Of a stretch of 64,000 nt of DNA, positions 39,975 through 49,938 are shown in pieces. Each line of letters begins with the position of its first letter. Positions within the stretch are counted from its first letter, which is position 1. The stretch is from assembly GCA_021809845.1 (NCBI GenBank), contig JAJZJW010000004.1:105359-169358 (forward strand). Reading direction: 5' to 3'. Source of the DNA: a bacterium. Lineage in GTDB: Bacteria > SZUA-79 > Acidulodesulfobacterales > Acidulodesulfobacteraceae. The position numbers were made by a program, and so were the translations under genes. The notes under the pieces are model-generated. The model saw only the letters and a list, made by a program, of their open reading frames with translations, searched no databases and was not told the origin of the DNA.

Positions 39975-40509
39975 AAAAGAAAAAGTTTATTATAAGATTG
40001 GAGAGGTAGCCGATATTTTAAAGGTCGGAACCTATGTCATAAGATATTGGGAAACAGAATTTAAATTTATTAAGCCTTTAAAATTAAATAGTTCTCACAG
40101 GCTATATTCTAAAAAAGAGATAGAGAAACTTTTCATCGTAAAAGATTTACTTTATGACAAAAAGTTTACTATTAAAGGTGCTAGGAATGCTTTAAAATCC
40201 GGCATTTACAAGTCAATCAGTTCTGACGCCGACAATAATTGTTCTGCCGATATTTCACAATGTCTGAATAAAACCGTGTTAAAGAATAATTCGGCGACAA
40301 CAAATTGCATGCCGAAAGACTGTGCGGAAAATCCTAATATTGGCGGCAATGACGGCACAAATACTGAAGAAGATACGAGAAAAAGCCAAACTGTTTATGC
40401 TGACCGCAATGCAAGAGTTAACATTTGCAATGATAGTTCTGAACGCATAGCCGAAATCATTAAAGAGTTGAAAATAATTAAAAATACTTTATTTCATAAT
40501 AAAAGATAA
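39958..40509 (+). CDS. MerR-family transcriptional regulator
   Basis: The N-terminal 75 residues are a MerR winged helix-turn-helix: YYKIGEVADILKVGTYVIRYWE, HRLYSKKEIEKL and KKFTIKGARNAL. The rest is a Cys/Asn/Asp-rich low-complexity segment (about residues 88-150) and a short C-terminal coiled region IAEIIKELKIIKNTL. This matches the small MerR genes following ihfA in many proteobacteria. The effector is unknown. Confidence 0.85.
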   Translation: MDWKDEKEKVYYKIGEVADILKVGTYVIRYWETEFKFIKPLKLNSSHRLYSKKEIEKLFIVKDLLYDKKFTIKGARNALKSGIYKSISSDADNNCSADISQCLNKTVLKNNSATTNCMPKDCAENPNIGGNDGTNTEEDTRKSQTVYADRNARVNICNDSSERIAEIIKELKIIKNTLFHNKR

Positions 40510-40562
40510 ATCTAACAATATTAATAATCTCGCTGCTGCTAAAGAGATTATTCCCTCAATCA

Positions 40563-41372
40563 ATGAATATTCTTATTTCAAACGATGACGGAGTTTTTGC
40601 ATCAGGAATAAACATATTGCTGGATGCATTTAAATCTTCCGGCAATAATTTTAATGTAGTTGTTGTAGCTCCGGATAGAGAAAGAAGCGGCAGTTCACAT
40701 TCGCTAACACTAGACAGACCTTTAAGAGTCTCCGAGATTAAATCTGGAATTTATTCAGTTGACGGCACCCCAACTGACGCGGTTAATATAGGCGTTAATT
40801 CAATATTAAATTATAAACCTGACCTTATTATTTCCGGCATAAACTATGGCGGAAATATTTGCGACGATGTAACATATTCCGGTACAGTTTCTGCCGCTAT
40901 GGAAGGCGCTATAATGGGCATAAAATCAATAGCTGTTTCCTTAGTAGTAAATAAAGGCGGCGGCTATCTTCTCAAAGACCCTGCCTTAGAAGATGATTTA
41001 GAGCTCTCTTTCAGAAAAGCTGCAAGATTTACAGTCAGTCTTGCCAATATAGTGGCAGCTTTGGAACTTCCTAAATTTACTTTTTTGAATGTTAATATTC
41101 CGCAGACGATTATAAAATCACCGGATTTTGAATATAAAATAACAAGGCAAGGTAAAAGATACTTTGAAGATTTTGTTGTAGAAAAAGAAGACCCACGCGG
41201 CAGAAAATACTACTGGATAGGCGGTAAAAATATAAAATTTGAAGATATTGAAAACAGTGATTATGAAGCCGTCCATGCCGGTTTTATTTCTATCACGCCT
41301 ATTCAGATTGACCTGACAAATTATAACGCTATCGAAAAATTTAAAAAAATAGATTTCTCATTTAAAGATTAA
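40563..41372 (+). CDS. surE: 5'/3'-nucleotidase SurE
   Basis: SurE hydrolyses nucleoside monophosphates and short polyphosphates and is linked to stationary-phase survival. Motifs are ILISNDDGV at the start (metal-binding Asp pair), PDRERSGSSHSLT, SVDGTPTDAVNIG and SGINYGGNICDDVTYSGTVSAAMEG. At 269 aa the length is normal. It leads the surE-pcm-rpoS set. Confidence 0.95.
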   Translation: MNILISNDDGVFASGINILLDAFKSSGNNFNVVVVAPDRERSGSSHSLTLDRPLRVSEIKSGIYSVDGTPTDAVNIGVNSILNYKPDLIISGINYGGNICDDVTYSGTVSAAMEGAIMGIKSIAVSLVVNKGGGYLLKDPALEDDLELSFRKAARFTVSLANIVAALELPKFTFLNVNIPQTIIKSPDFEYKITRQGKRYFEDFVVEKEDPRGRKYYWIGGKNIKFEDIENSDYEAVHAGFISITPIQIDLTNYNAIEKFKKIDFSFKD

Positions 41373-41391
41373 TTAAGGTTAATTAGGTTGG

Positions 41392-41562
41392 TTAGAGACA
41401 TACACTAATTATTAATTGTCTTAATTAGATAGAGACAGAAACTAATTAATTCCAATTAAGTACTGAGCGTTATTACTAATTTGAGTTCGACGCCAAATTA
41501 ATTTTAATTAAGTACTGAATTAAGTGCTGAGAGTTATTATTAATTAGGGACAGATACTAATT
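41392..41562. repeat. surE-pcm gap with degenerate GGGACAGA motifs
   Basis: Three related sequences are spread over the gap: TTAGAGACATACACTAATT (41392-41410), GATAGAGACAGAAACTAATT near 41428, and ATTAGGGACAGATACTAATT at 41543-41562. Each is a variant of the motif found around 6040, 27350 and 33160. AATTAATT words flank them, giving weak palindromes. Confidence 0.65.
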
Positions 41563-41600
41563 AATTTCAATTAATTACCGAGAGTTATTATTTTTTATTT

Positions 41601-42245
41601 ATGGCAAATTATAAAAATTTGATTGAGAAAATGATTAATTCTTATATTGTGTCTAAGGGTATCTGTGATGCTAATATTATAGACGCGATAAGGTCTATTC
41701 CGCGTCATATTTTTGTTGAAGAATCTTTTAGCGAATTGAGCTATAGCGATGCACCGCTGCCGATAGGTCATAAACAGACAATATCTGGAATATATACAGC
41801 TGCATTGATGAGCTCAGCTCTTGAACTCAATAAAAATCATAAAGTATTAGAAATAGGAACAGGCTCCGGTTATCAAACTGCAATTCTTTCCAGTCTATCT
41901 TCTGAAGTCTATACTATAGAAAGGATTAGAGAGCTATCTTTAAAATCTAGGCTCATCCTTGACGGTTTAAATTGCAAAAATATAACCTTTATAATCGGCG
42001 ACGGCTCTATAGGTTTTAAGGAATATGCCCCTTACGACCGAATTATTGTTACTGCATGTTCTCCTGAAATACCTAAGCCGTTTATAGACCAGTTGAAGGA
42101 CGGAGGTATAATTGTAATGCCGATTGAGATGGACCGCAAACAGAATATTTTTGTAATTAGGAAAAATAACGGCAAGATAGAAAAAAAAATCATAGCACCT
42201 GCAAATTTTGTAAAACTTATTGGCAAATCAGGTTTTACAGACTGA
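41601..42245 (+). CDS. pcm: Protein-L-isoaspartate O-methyltransferase
   Basis: Pcm repairs isoaspartyl residues with SAM. Features are RSIPRHIFVEE, LPIGHKQTISGIYTAALM, the SAM motif VLEIGTGSGYQTAIL and ApYDRIIVTACSPEIP. The 214-aa length is normal. It is placed between surE and the sigma factor, as in other proteobacteria. Confidence 0.94.
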   Translation: MANYKNLIEKMINSYIVSKGICDANIIDAIRSIPRHIFVEESFSELSYSDAPLPIGHKQTISGIYTAALMSSALELNKNHKVLEIGTGSGYQTAILSSLSSEVYTIERIRELSLKSRLILDGLNCKNITFIIGDGSIGFKEYAPYDRIIVTACSPEIPKPFIDQLKDGGIIVMPIEMDRKQNIFVIRKNNGKIEKKIIAPANFVKLIGKSGFTD

Positions 42246-42329
42246 TTTAATCATATTTAGTTATACTTAAATATGCTAGTATAATCAAGTAGAATTGAAA
42301 TAATAAAAATAATAATAATATAAAATATT

Positions 42330-43220
42330 ATGGCGGATAATAATATAATATATTCTGATGAGCCCAAAACAGAATATCAGGAACTTAATAATAATAATAT
42401 TTATACCCAATATCTTAAAAATATTCATAAGCACCCGCTTTTAACTAAAGACGAGGAATACGAACTTAGCTTAAAAGCTCAGAATGGTGACAAAGAAGCA
42501 AGGGACTTAATGATACAGTCAAACCTCGGACTGGTAATTCAGGTTGCAAAAAGGTTTCTTGGAAGGGGTATTTCTTTTGAAGACTTAATAGAAGAAGGAA
42601 ATATCGGGCTTATGAAAGCGGTTGAAAAATTTCAACCGTCCAAAGGATTCAGGTTTTCAACTTATGCCACGTGGTGGATAAGACAAGCTATAGAAAGGGC
42701 AATATTGAATTCTGCGCGGCTTATCAGAATTCCGATACATATTTCCGAAAGTATGTTTAAAATTTCAAAAGCTTCAAAAAATTTAGAAAAAGAAAATGGT
42801 TACGAACCGAATACAGAAGATATTGCAGAGTATATCGGCATTAACTCCGAGAAAGTTGAAAAAATTTACGGCTCTATTGCCAATATAACATCATTTGATT
42901 ATTCAACGTCGCAAAATGAAGACGACCAGAATATGTCTTTAAATAATATTGTTAAAGAAGACGAGGAACGTACATCCCCCTATGAAATATTAAATAAAAT
43001 TGAAACTATAAATTTATTAAACAACTGGCTTTTTTCGTTAAAAGAAAATGAAAGAAAAATTATTACGCTGCGGTACGGGTTAAATTATGAAAAACCTATG
43101 ACATTACACCAAATTGCCGGTATTTTTAATCTTACTAAAGAAAGAATAAGACAGATAGAATCAAAAGCAATGGATAAATTGCAAAAAATGGCTAAAGAAT
43201 CAGGTGTATTAGAAAAATAG
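42330..43220 (+). CDS. rpoS: RNA polymerase sigma factor, RpoS-like
   Basis: A 296-aa sigma-70 family factor. Region 1.2 has [19 protein letters not shown] and region 2 has [26 protein letters not shown] and [17 protein letters not shown]. Region 3 starts at RIPIHI, and region 4 ends with [17 protein letters not shown]. It lacks region 1.1, so it is not the primary sigma. The surE-pcm context supports RpoS; nlpD, usually between pcm and rpoS, is absent. A TATAAT at 42280-42285 may be its -10 box. Confidence 0.85.
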   Translation: MADNNIIYSDEPKTEYQELNNNNIYTQYLKNIHKHPLLTKDEEYELSLKAQNGDKEARDLMIQSNLGLVIQVAKRFLGRGISFEDLIEEGNIGLMKAVEKFQPSKGFRFSTYATWWIRQAIERAILNSARLIRIPIHISESMFKISKASKNLEKENGYEPNTEDIAEYIGINSEKVEKIYGSIANITSFDYSTSQNEDDQNMSLNNIVKEDEERTSPYEILNKIETINLLNNWLFSLKENERKIITLRYGLNYEKPMTLHQIAGIFNLTKERIRQIESKAMDKLQKMAKESGVLEK

Positions 43221-43299
43221 CGGAAATAATCTTATATTGGCAGTTGCATACTGCTGTACACAACTGAACGGTGCATAATTTTAAAGTTTTACCCAAAAA

Positions 43300-45516
43300 A
43301 TGCAGGATATAAACAATATAAATATACTAAATAGCTATGAAATAAATAGCACAGATGTTATTAAAGCCATTATAAAGTTTGAAAAAAAACCAATAACTTC
43401 TCATAATATTGGTCAAATAAAAGTTATTGAAACTCACATCTCCTTAATCTACCTCACTCAAAAATTCGCATATAAACAAAAGAAAAAAGTTAATTTCGGC
43501 TTTTTAGACTATACGTCTTTAGAAAACAGAAAATTTTTTTGTAGAAAAGAATTGTCGCTGAACAGAAGGTCTTGCTCCGGAATATACCTTGATATGCCGG
43601 AGTTAAGGCTAAAAAATGACGGCAGTCTGCTTTTAGGGTATAAAAAAGGAAAAATTATCGATTATTTGGTGAGGATGAAACGCATTCCAGACGATAAATT
43701 CTTAAACAGTGTTCTTGCCAACAGTAAAAAACGATATGGATTTGATTGCAAAGGCGACAATAATAAATTTGACGAAGGAGGCAGACTTCAAGCTAATATC
43801 TGCGAGGATAAGACAGCTTCGGAAACAGCTTATACCGATTTTAATGTATCCACATTAGCTCATATTGATAATATTTTACAAAAGACGGCTAAAAGGATTT
43901 ATCTTTTTCATAAAAACGCAAATACTTCAAAAAGAATTTCAATGTTCGGAAGGGTTGATATACTAAAAGATAATTTTGACGATAATTATTCAGCCGTTTA
44001 TAATTTTGTCAGTGAAGAAAAAGATTTAAATTTTGATGCGTTAAATTATTTAAGCAATCGGAATAATCAAAATAATAAAAATAATTTAAATAGTATAAAT
44101 AAGTTAATTAATCAGAATAGCCAAAGTAATAAAAGTAATTTAAATAATATAAATAAGTTAAGTAATCAAAATAATCAAAATAATTTGGACAATCAAAATA
44201 ATTTAAACGGTCAAAATAATCAAAATAATTTAGATAATTTAAGCAATCCAGCTAATTTAAGTAATTTAAATAAGTTAAATAACCTAAAAAATATTTTTTA
44301 TAATTTTATAAATTCCAATGAATTTGCCCAATATATAAAATTAAGAATAAGCAAAGGTTTAATTAAGGATTGTCACGGCGATTTAAGAATGGAACATATA
44401 GTTATAGAAAATATTTCCAAAATCAACGGAATATGTATTTTAGACTGCGTAGAATTCAGCGAAAAATTAAGGTTTCAAGATATTTATTTAGATTTCGCTT
44501 TTCTGTTGATGGATATGGAGCATAGAGGGTATTTTTATGAATCCAGTAAAATATTTGAATATTATAAAAACTATTTTAGTTCTGCTCTAATTGAGCTATT
44601 TAAGGAATATGAATTTAAAGTAATTTTAATATATAAATTATACAGAGCTCTTGTAAGATGCAAGATATCTATTCTGCAAATACATAACGCAACTAATAAA
44701 ATAGAACAAAATAATGCGGTTCAGCAAACATATAATGCATATAATGCAGCTAATAAAATAGAACAAAATAATGCAGATAATAATAATACAGATAATATAG
44801 TTCAGATTAATGAAGCGGTTAGTTATTTTAATATGGCTTTGTTTTATGCCGATTTATTGGCAAAACCTATTATTATAATGAATGTAGGACTTCCAGGAAG
44901 CGGTAAAAGCGCAATCTCTTGTCTTTTAAGCCAATATTTAAATGCACCATTGTTAATTTCCGATAAAATAAGAAAAGAATTATTTGCATCAAAAGATGTA
45001 TATTTATATGATAAATCTATAAGCCAAAAGGTTTACGATTATATGTTTGAAGAATCCAAGAAGGCTGTCGAACTTCAAAAAAGCGCTATCATGGATGCAA
45101 CATTTCTGAAAGCCGAAAATAGAAAGATATTTATTGATTATTTTACTAAAAAATACTGTAATTTTATTATTATTTACTCTAAAATATATAAAGAAAATGA
45201 AAATATAATTATCGAGCGGCTTAAAAATAGAAGAACAAAATCTGATTTTAAGTCTTCCGATTTTTCTAAATTTTCAGCAGGTGATGCTGACGGTATTGCT
45301 CATGCAGACCTGCGTGCCGATAAAGATTTTAAATTAAGCGATTTTACCGCAGACTATTCTGATGCAGGCGCAGAAGTGTATTTAAGAATGAAGAAAATTA
45401 TAGATGAACCACCCTCTCAGTCTTGCGGTGCGACTGTTATAACAATAGATGCATCTTTGGAATTAAAAGACAGATATAACTGCGTATTAGCACAATTGCT
45501 AAAGCTGCGCCGTTAA
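43300..45516 (+). CDS. Bifunctional phosphotransferase-like / P-loop kinase protein
   Basis: The 738-aa protein matches the family that joins an aminoglycoside-phosphotransferase-like domain to a zeta-toxin-like P-loop kinase. The first domain runs to about residue 460, with KDCHGDLRMEHIVIE as the catalytic loop and ILDCVEFSEKLRFQDIYLD as the metal-binding loop. The second begins at MNVGLPGSGKSAISCLL with SDKIRKELF following. An Asn/Leu-rich segment of about 75 residues (around residues 253-328, with NNQNN-type repeats) interrupts the first domain. A second insert near residues 468-505 contains a duplicated NKIEQNNA unit. The substrate is unknown. Confidence 0.82.
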   Translation: MQDINNINILNSYEINSTDVIKAIIKFEKKPITSHNIGQIKVIETHISLIYLTQKFAYKQKKKVNFGFLDYTSLENRKFFCRKELSLNRRSCSGIYLDMPELRLKNDGSLLLGYKKGKIIDYLVRMKRIPDDKFLNSVLANSKKRYGFDCKGDNNKFDEGGRLQANICEDKTASETAYTDFNVSTLAHIDNILQKTAKRIYLFHKNANTSKRISMFGRVDILKDNFDDNYSAVYNFVSEEKDLNFDALNYLSNRNNQNNKNNLNSINKLINQNSQSNKSNLNNINKLSNQNNQNNLDNQNNLNGQNNQNNLDNLSNPANLSNLNKLNNLKNIFYNFINSNEFAQYIKLRISKGLIKDCHGDLRMEHIVIENISKINGICILDCVEFSEKLRFQDIYLDFAFLLMDMEHRGYFYESSKIFEYYKNYFSSALIELFKEYEFKVILIYKLYRALVRCKISILQIHNATNKIEQNNAVQQTYNAYNAANKIEQNNADNNNTDNIVQINEAVSYFNMALFYADLLAKPIIIMNVGLPGSGKSAISCLLSQYLNAPLLISDKIRKELFASKDVYLYDKSISQKVYDYMFEESKKAVELQKSAIMDATFLKAENRKIFIDYFTKKYCNFIIIYSKIYKENENIIIERLKNRRTKSDFKSSDFSKFSAGDADGIAHADLRADKDFKLSDFTADYSDAGAEVYLRMKKIIDEPPSQSCGATVITIDASLELKDRYNCVLAQLLKLRR

Positions 45517-45603
45517 TATAAAAATAAAAAAAATGAAAAATAAGAAAATAAATAATAAATAAATAATAAATAGGAAACTAAGAAAATAAATAAGAAAATA
45601 AAT

Positions 45604-45658
45604 AAAGCGAAATAAAAAATAAGAAACTAAGAAAATAACTAAAGCGAAATAAAAAATA
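45604..45658. repeat. 37-bp spaced repeat before the GT39 gene
   Basis: AAAGCGAAATAAAAAATA occurs at 45604-45621 and 45641-45658. The rest of the 196-bp gap is built of AAGAAAATAAATAA-type words. No gene or clear promoter seen. Confidence 0.7.
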
Positions 45659-45712
45659 GGGAAGTAAGAAAAAAAATAATAAATCAGTATTAAACAAAAT
45701 TAAATATAAATA

Positions 45713-47878
45713 GTGAGAAATTTGAAGAATATTTCAAAAAAAATAAACATAATAGGTGACGCGGTAGAAGAAAAGTCCAATGAAATTTTAGATTATTTAA
45801 AAGCATATAAATTTGAAATATGGCTTGTAATTTTATCTGTCATTGTTTTTTTTATCCATGAGCACCTTGCCGCTACTTTAAATCTCGGAAACGACGAGGC
45901 GCACTATTATGTATGGTCGCTTCATCCTTCGACAGGTTATCTTGACGATGCTCCGCTTGTTGCTTACTGTATTTATTTCTTTACGCATATTTTTGGTAAA
46001 AGCGAACTGACCACAAGATTAACCGCTATTATATTTTCTTTTTTTGACGGTTTTTTAATATATTATTTTACTTATATGTTATTTAAAGATAAAAGAGCCG
46101 CTTTTTTTGCTTTTTTGTTTTTTTTATGTTCTCCCATATTTGGTCTTGTTCTCTCAGTGATGATTTTGCCTGACACCCCGCTGCTGTTATTTTATATCTT
46201 GTTTTTAATAAGTTTTTATATTGCGGTAAATAAGGCAGCCAATAATCATTTTAACTTTAATGATAATTGCGACGGCAGCAGCAGCTGTGTAGCTGAACGA
46301 AACGGTGATATGGGTGGTATACATAACATACATGACATACATGACATGCATGATACCAAATTCAGCTCTAATAATGCCATTCATAACAAAACTGCTAAAT
46401 TTTGCAGTCATAAACAAGTTCTAAATATGCCGCCTAAAATTAATATAAAAAATAATATTAAATGGTGGCTTATATCCGGTATTTTTCTCGGATTATCATT
46501 TTTAAGCAAATATACGGCAGCTTTAATACCGCCCTCTGCATTGCTATACCTTTTATTTTCTAATAAGAATAGATACTTACTTAAAACAATTTATCCATAT
46601 TTTACTCTCATAGTAGCTTTGATTTTATTTTCTCCGGTAATTTATTGGAATATGGAGCATAATTTTATTTCTTTTAAATTTCAGTTATCGCACGGTTTTT
46701 CAACTCCTGTTCCTAACGCAGTTTTATTTTTTCAAAACTGGCTTGAACAGTTTATTGCTATAAGCCCTATGATATATATTATTTTATTTTTTGTTTTCAT
46801 TTATTCTATTATTCATCTTTATACTAAAAATACTTTTAATGAAAGCGTATTATATGCTTTAAGTATGTCCGTGCCTATACTTGCTTTTTTTATAGCAAAC
46901 GGCTATGCTCACAGGATACTGTTTCACTGGCCTGACATCGGTTATTTAGCCGCTTTTCCTCTGGCTGGTTTTTTTGCAAGCTCTGCTATAAAACATTACA
47001 CAAATTTTGCAAGGTTGCATAATGGCGACAATGATATGCTAAGCGATAGCTGTATAAATAACATAAATAGCATAAATAACATAGAGAGCAGCTCTGATAG
47101 CTGCAACAATAAAAACGGTTATGAACTTAGTAAAACTAAAGGTATTACAAAAAGCGGCGGGAAAAAAAGAGATTTTAAAAAAACATCCAGCGTGTTATCT
47201 CGTACTTATACTTATATAATAAGGATATTCAAACTTAATCTGTTTAAATTCTTTTTATATCTTTCTCTTTTTATCGGATTTTTTATGAGCATGGTTCTTT
47301 ATTACCAAATTTATTATAATTTTATACCTGTTGCAAAAATAATAAGCTATATAGATAAAGAACATAAATTGCATAAAGGCGGTATTTTCAAATTAATTCC
47401 TCATATCCCGGGCAAAGCTAAAACTGCCGATATTACCGATGATTTGTTCGGCTGGACTGCTTCCGCAAAATATCTGAAAATTGTATATTTGGGATATAAA
47501 AATAAATACCATTCTTTATTTTTGCTCACTCATCATTATGCCATAAGCGATGAGCTTGTTTTTTACGGGAATTTTAAACCGGCTTTTAATAAAAATGCGA
47601 ATATATATAATATTTCAGGTTTTTTGAATCAGTACGATATATGGCAGAACAGAAGCAGGATTTTAGGACTGAACGGCAAAGACGCCATGTTTGTTATGGA
47701 TAATAAGTATATGATAAATCCGGTTTCAACTTATTTAAAATATTTTAAATCCATTGTATTTATAGGTAGGCTTGATATTTATCGTAAGTTTATGCCGGTC
47801 AGAGAATTTTATATTTATCTCATGAAAGATTTTCATGCAAAATATGCGCTTGAGTATATGTCTAAAAGATTATATTGA
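45713..47878 (+). CDS. Integral membrane glycosyltransferase of the ArnT/GT39 type
   Basis: A 721-aa polytopic protein with about 12 hydrophobic helices. The early loop NLGNDEAHYYVWSLHPSTGYLDDAPLVAY carries the Asp-Glu pair and the aromatic/Pro motif typical of polyprenyl-phosphate-sugar-dependent transferases. Two hydrophilic low-complexity inserts occur in loops: His/Asp/Asn-rich at about residues 173-235, with repeated HDIHD-like units, and Asn/Ser-rich around 440-495. The start is GTG; the hydrophobic part begins well after it, so the exact start is uncertain. The DPM1-like synthase gene 320 bp downstream likely supplies its donor. Confidence 0.82.
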   Translation: MRNLKNISKKINIIGDAVEEKSNEILDYLKAYKFEIWLVILSVIVFFIHEHLAATLNLGNDEAHYYVWSLHPSTGYLDDAPLVAYCIYFFTHIFGKSELTTRLTAIIFSFFDGFLIYYFTYMLFKDKRAAFFAFLFFLCSPIFGLVLSVMILPDTPLLLFYILFLISFYIAVNKAANNHFNFNDNCDGSSSCVAERNGDMGGIHNIHDIHDMHDTKFSSNNAIHNKTAKFCSHKQVLNMPPKINIKNNIKWWLISGIFLGLSFLSKYTAALIPPSALLYLLFSNKNRYLLKTIYPYFTLIVALILFSPVIYWNMEHNFISFKFQLSHGFSTPVPNAVLFFQNWLEQFIAISPMIYIILFFVFIYSIIHLYTKNTFNESVLYALSMSVPILAFFIANGYAHRILFHWPDIGYLAAFPLAGFFASSAIKHYTNFARLHNGDNDMLSDSCINNINSINNIESSSDSCNNKNGYELSKTKGITKSGGKKRDFKKTSSVLSRTYTYIIRIFKLNLFKFFLYLSLFIGFFMSMVLYYQIYYNFIPVAKIISYIDKEHKLHKGGIFKLIPHIPGKAKTADITDDLFGWTASAKYLKIVYLGYKNKYHSLFLLTHHYAISDELVFYGNFKPAFNKNANIYNISGFLNQYDIWQNRSRILGLNGKDAMFVMDNKYMINPVSTYLKYFKSIVFIGRLDIYRKFMPVREFYIYLMKDFHAKYALEYMSKRLY

Positions 47879-48197
47879 CGGACAGAACCACCTGTCTTTA
47901 GACATGGGGGGGGGGAGGTTCAGTAAATAATAGAGATTAAAAATAAAAATTAAATTTTAAAAGTTTATAAAAATAGGCGATATAAATGGGCGGGTGTTCC
48001 TAATTATTTTAATTATTCTAATTACTATGATTACTAAAAAATAAAAATTAAATTTTAAAAGTTTATAAAAATAGGCGATATAAATGGGCGGGTATCCCTA
48101 ATTGCCCAAAAGTTTATAAAATAGGTGTCTGTTCCTAATTAATGTCCCTAATTAAATAACAAAATAACTAAATAATTAAATAACTAAATAATTAACT
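47879..48197. repeat. Perfect 55-bp repeat, G10 tract and IS200/IS605-like hairpin remnant
   Basis: A 55-bp sequence is repeated exactly at 47941-47995 and 48039-48093, each copy ending in GGGCGGGT. At 47886-47922 GAACCACCTGTCTTTAGACA is followed by ten G and AGGTTC. The outer arms GAACC/GGTTC and the inner TGTC TTTA GACA are complementary, a layout typical of IS200/IS605 right ends. AGGTGTCTGTTCCTAATT at 48123-48140 is a further copy of the dispersed GGTGTCTGTCCC motif. No gene is present. Confidence 0.7.
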
Positions 48198-48971
48198 GTG
48201 AAAATATTAACGATTATTCCGACATACAACGAAAAAGACAATATAGAAAAGATGATAAATGCTGTTTTGTCTTTATCGTTTAAAAATGTGGAGAAAAATA
48301 GTTTTTCAAATGACGGTATAGCTATAAATCTCTTGATTATTGACGACAATTCTCCCGATGGGACGGCTGAAATTATTTTAGATTTAAAAAATAAAAAAGT
48401 AGATGAGAAATATATTTTTTCGGATAGGCTGATTTTGATAAAACGAGCGTCAAAATTAGGTTTAGGAACGGCTTATGTTGAGGGTTTCAAATTTGCAGTT
48501 GAGAATAATTACGATTATGTAATAACACTGGACTGCGATTTTTCTCATGACCCTAAAGAAATAAAAAAATTTATTAAAACAATAGGAAATGAAAAATGCG
48601 GTATGGTTGTAGGTTCACGCTACAAAGAAGGCATAAGGATTATTAATTGGAAAATGAGCAGGCTTTTGATTTCTTACTTCGCTAATATATATGCTAAATT
48701 TATCACAGGTGCCGATATAACCGATTTGACCGGAGGATTTAACGCATATAGCACAGAATGTCTTAATAAAATAAATTTGAAAGACATAAAATCAAAAGGC
48801 TATGCTTTTCAAATAGAAATGAAATACAGAATTATAAAGCAGAAATGTGCATATAAAGAAATACCCATAATCTTTTATGAAAGAACATTCGGCAAATCTA
48901 AAATGTCTAAATCTATTATATTTGAAGCATTTTTTACGGTATTGAAACTCAGATTGGGGCTATATAAATGA
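48198..48971 (+). CDS. Polyprenyl-phosphate mannose/glucose synthase (DPM1-like GT2)
   Basis: A 257-aa GT2 glycosyltransferase. IPTYNEKDNIEKMI is followed by LIIDDNSPDGTAEI, LGLGTAYVEGFK, the DCDFSHDPKEI metal site, VVGSRYKEG and the C-terminal FYERTFGKSKMS. This is the dolichol/polyprenyl-phosphate mannose synthase pattern. It has no C-terminal membrane domain. The start is GTG. The product probably feeds the preceding membrane transferase. Confidence 0.88.
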   Translation: MKILTIIPTYNEKDNIEKMINAVLSLSFKNVEKNSFSNDGIAINLLIIDDNSPDGTAEIILDLKNKKVDEKYIFSDRLILIKRASKLGLGTAYVEGFKFAVENNYDYVITLDCDFSHDPKEIKKFIKTIGNEKCGMVVGSRYKEGIRIINWKMSRLLISYFANIYAKFITGADITDLTGGFNAYSTECLNKINLKDIKSKGYAFQIEMKYRIIKQKCAYKEIPIIFYERTFGKSKMSKSIIFEAFFTVLKLRLGLYK

Positions 48972-49329
48972 ATAAATAAATTGTATAAATAAACTTAGTT
49001 TTTCTATATTTTTTTATATTTACATATATTTATATATATGCAGCATTAAATTATTGACATAAAAAAATTGATGTTTTATAATTACAAAATAAATTAGATA
49101 AAATGTTAAACATTTTAACGACCAAATCAAAGCAATATTAAATTAAAATAAAATAAAATTAATATAAACCAAATTAAACAATATAAATTAAACAAAACAA
49201 AATTAATATAAACTAAATCAAAGCAACATTAAGTTAAAATAAAACAACATTCACTAATGTAAATCAAATTATTATAAATTAAATTAATATAAATTTAATA
49301 AATATATGAACACAAATTAAACCCAAAAA
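48972..49329. other. Gap upstream of apt
   Basis: 358 bp without a gene. The left part holds a consensus promoter (49054-49082). The rest is AT-rich with short AAATTAATATAAAC(C/T)AAAT direct repeats around 49157-49215. The implied 5' leader of apt is about 240 nt; I see no recognisable riboswitch in it. Confidence 0.6.
49054..49082 (+). promoter_or_regulatory. Consensus sigma-70 promoter for apt
   Basis: TTGACA at 49054-49059 and TATAAT at 49077-49082 are separated by exactly 17 bp, a perfect match to the consensus. It is the best promoter in the window. Confidence 0.8.
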
Positions 49330-49863
49330 ATGAAAAACATAATAAATCCTGAAGAGTTAAAAAGTTATATTCGCGAAGTGCCCGATTTTCCTAAAAAAGG
49401 AATTAATTTTTATGATATAACTACTTTGCTCGTGCATCCAAAGGCTTTTAATTATACTATTGATATGCTTGCAAACCGTTATATCGGCGAATCGATAGAC
49501 TATATTGTCTCTGTTGAGGCGAGGGGTTTTGTTTTCGGCTCAGCGCTTGCATATAAACTCGGATGCGGCGTTATACTCGTCAGAAAACCTGGTAAACTTC
49601 CTGCGGAGTGCCATGCCATGAGCTATGACCTTGAATATGGCAGCGCAACGCTCGAAATTCATAAAGACGCCCTTAAAGAAAACGATAGAGTTATTATCGC
49701 GGACGATGTTCTTGCAACAGGCGGTACCGCTGTTGCCGTTGCCGGACTTATATCAGAATTTAAAGCAGAAGTGGTAGAGGCTGCTTTTTTGGCAGAGTTA
49801 ACTTTTTTAAACGGCAGGGAAAAATTAAAGCCATATAAGGTATTTTCTTTAATAGCTTATTAA
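49330..49863 (+). CDS. apt: Adenine phosphoribosyltransferase
   Basis: Apt salvages adenine to AMP with PRPP. The protein has the expected 177 aa, with [42 protein letters not shown] and the PRPP loop [14 protein letters not shown]. No unusual features in the protein. Confidence 0.96.
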   Translation: MKNIINPEELKSYIREVPDFPKKGINFYDITTLLVHPKAFNYTIDMLANRYIGESIDYIVSVEARGFVFGSALAYKLGCGVILVRKPGKLPAECHAMSYDLEYGSATLEIHKDALKENDRVIIADDVLATGGTAVAVAGLISEFKAEVVEAAFLAELTFLNGREKLKPYKVFSLIAY

Positions 49864-49938
49864 TAATAAAAATCAATAAATTAAAGTAAATAAAATACAT
49901 TGCGGATTTTTTTATCCGTTTATTTCTAAGGGGGAAAT

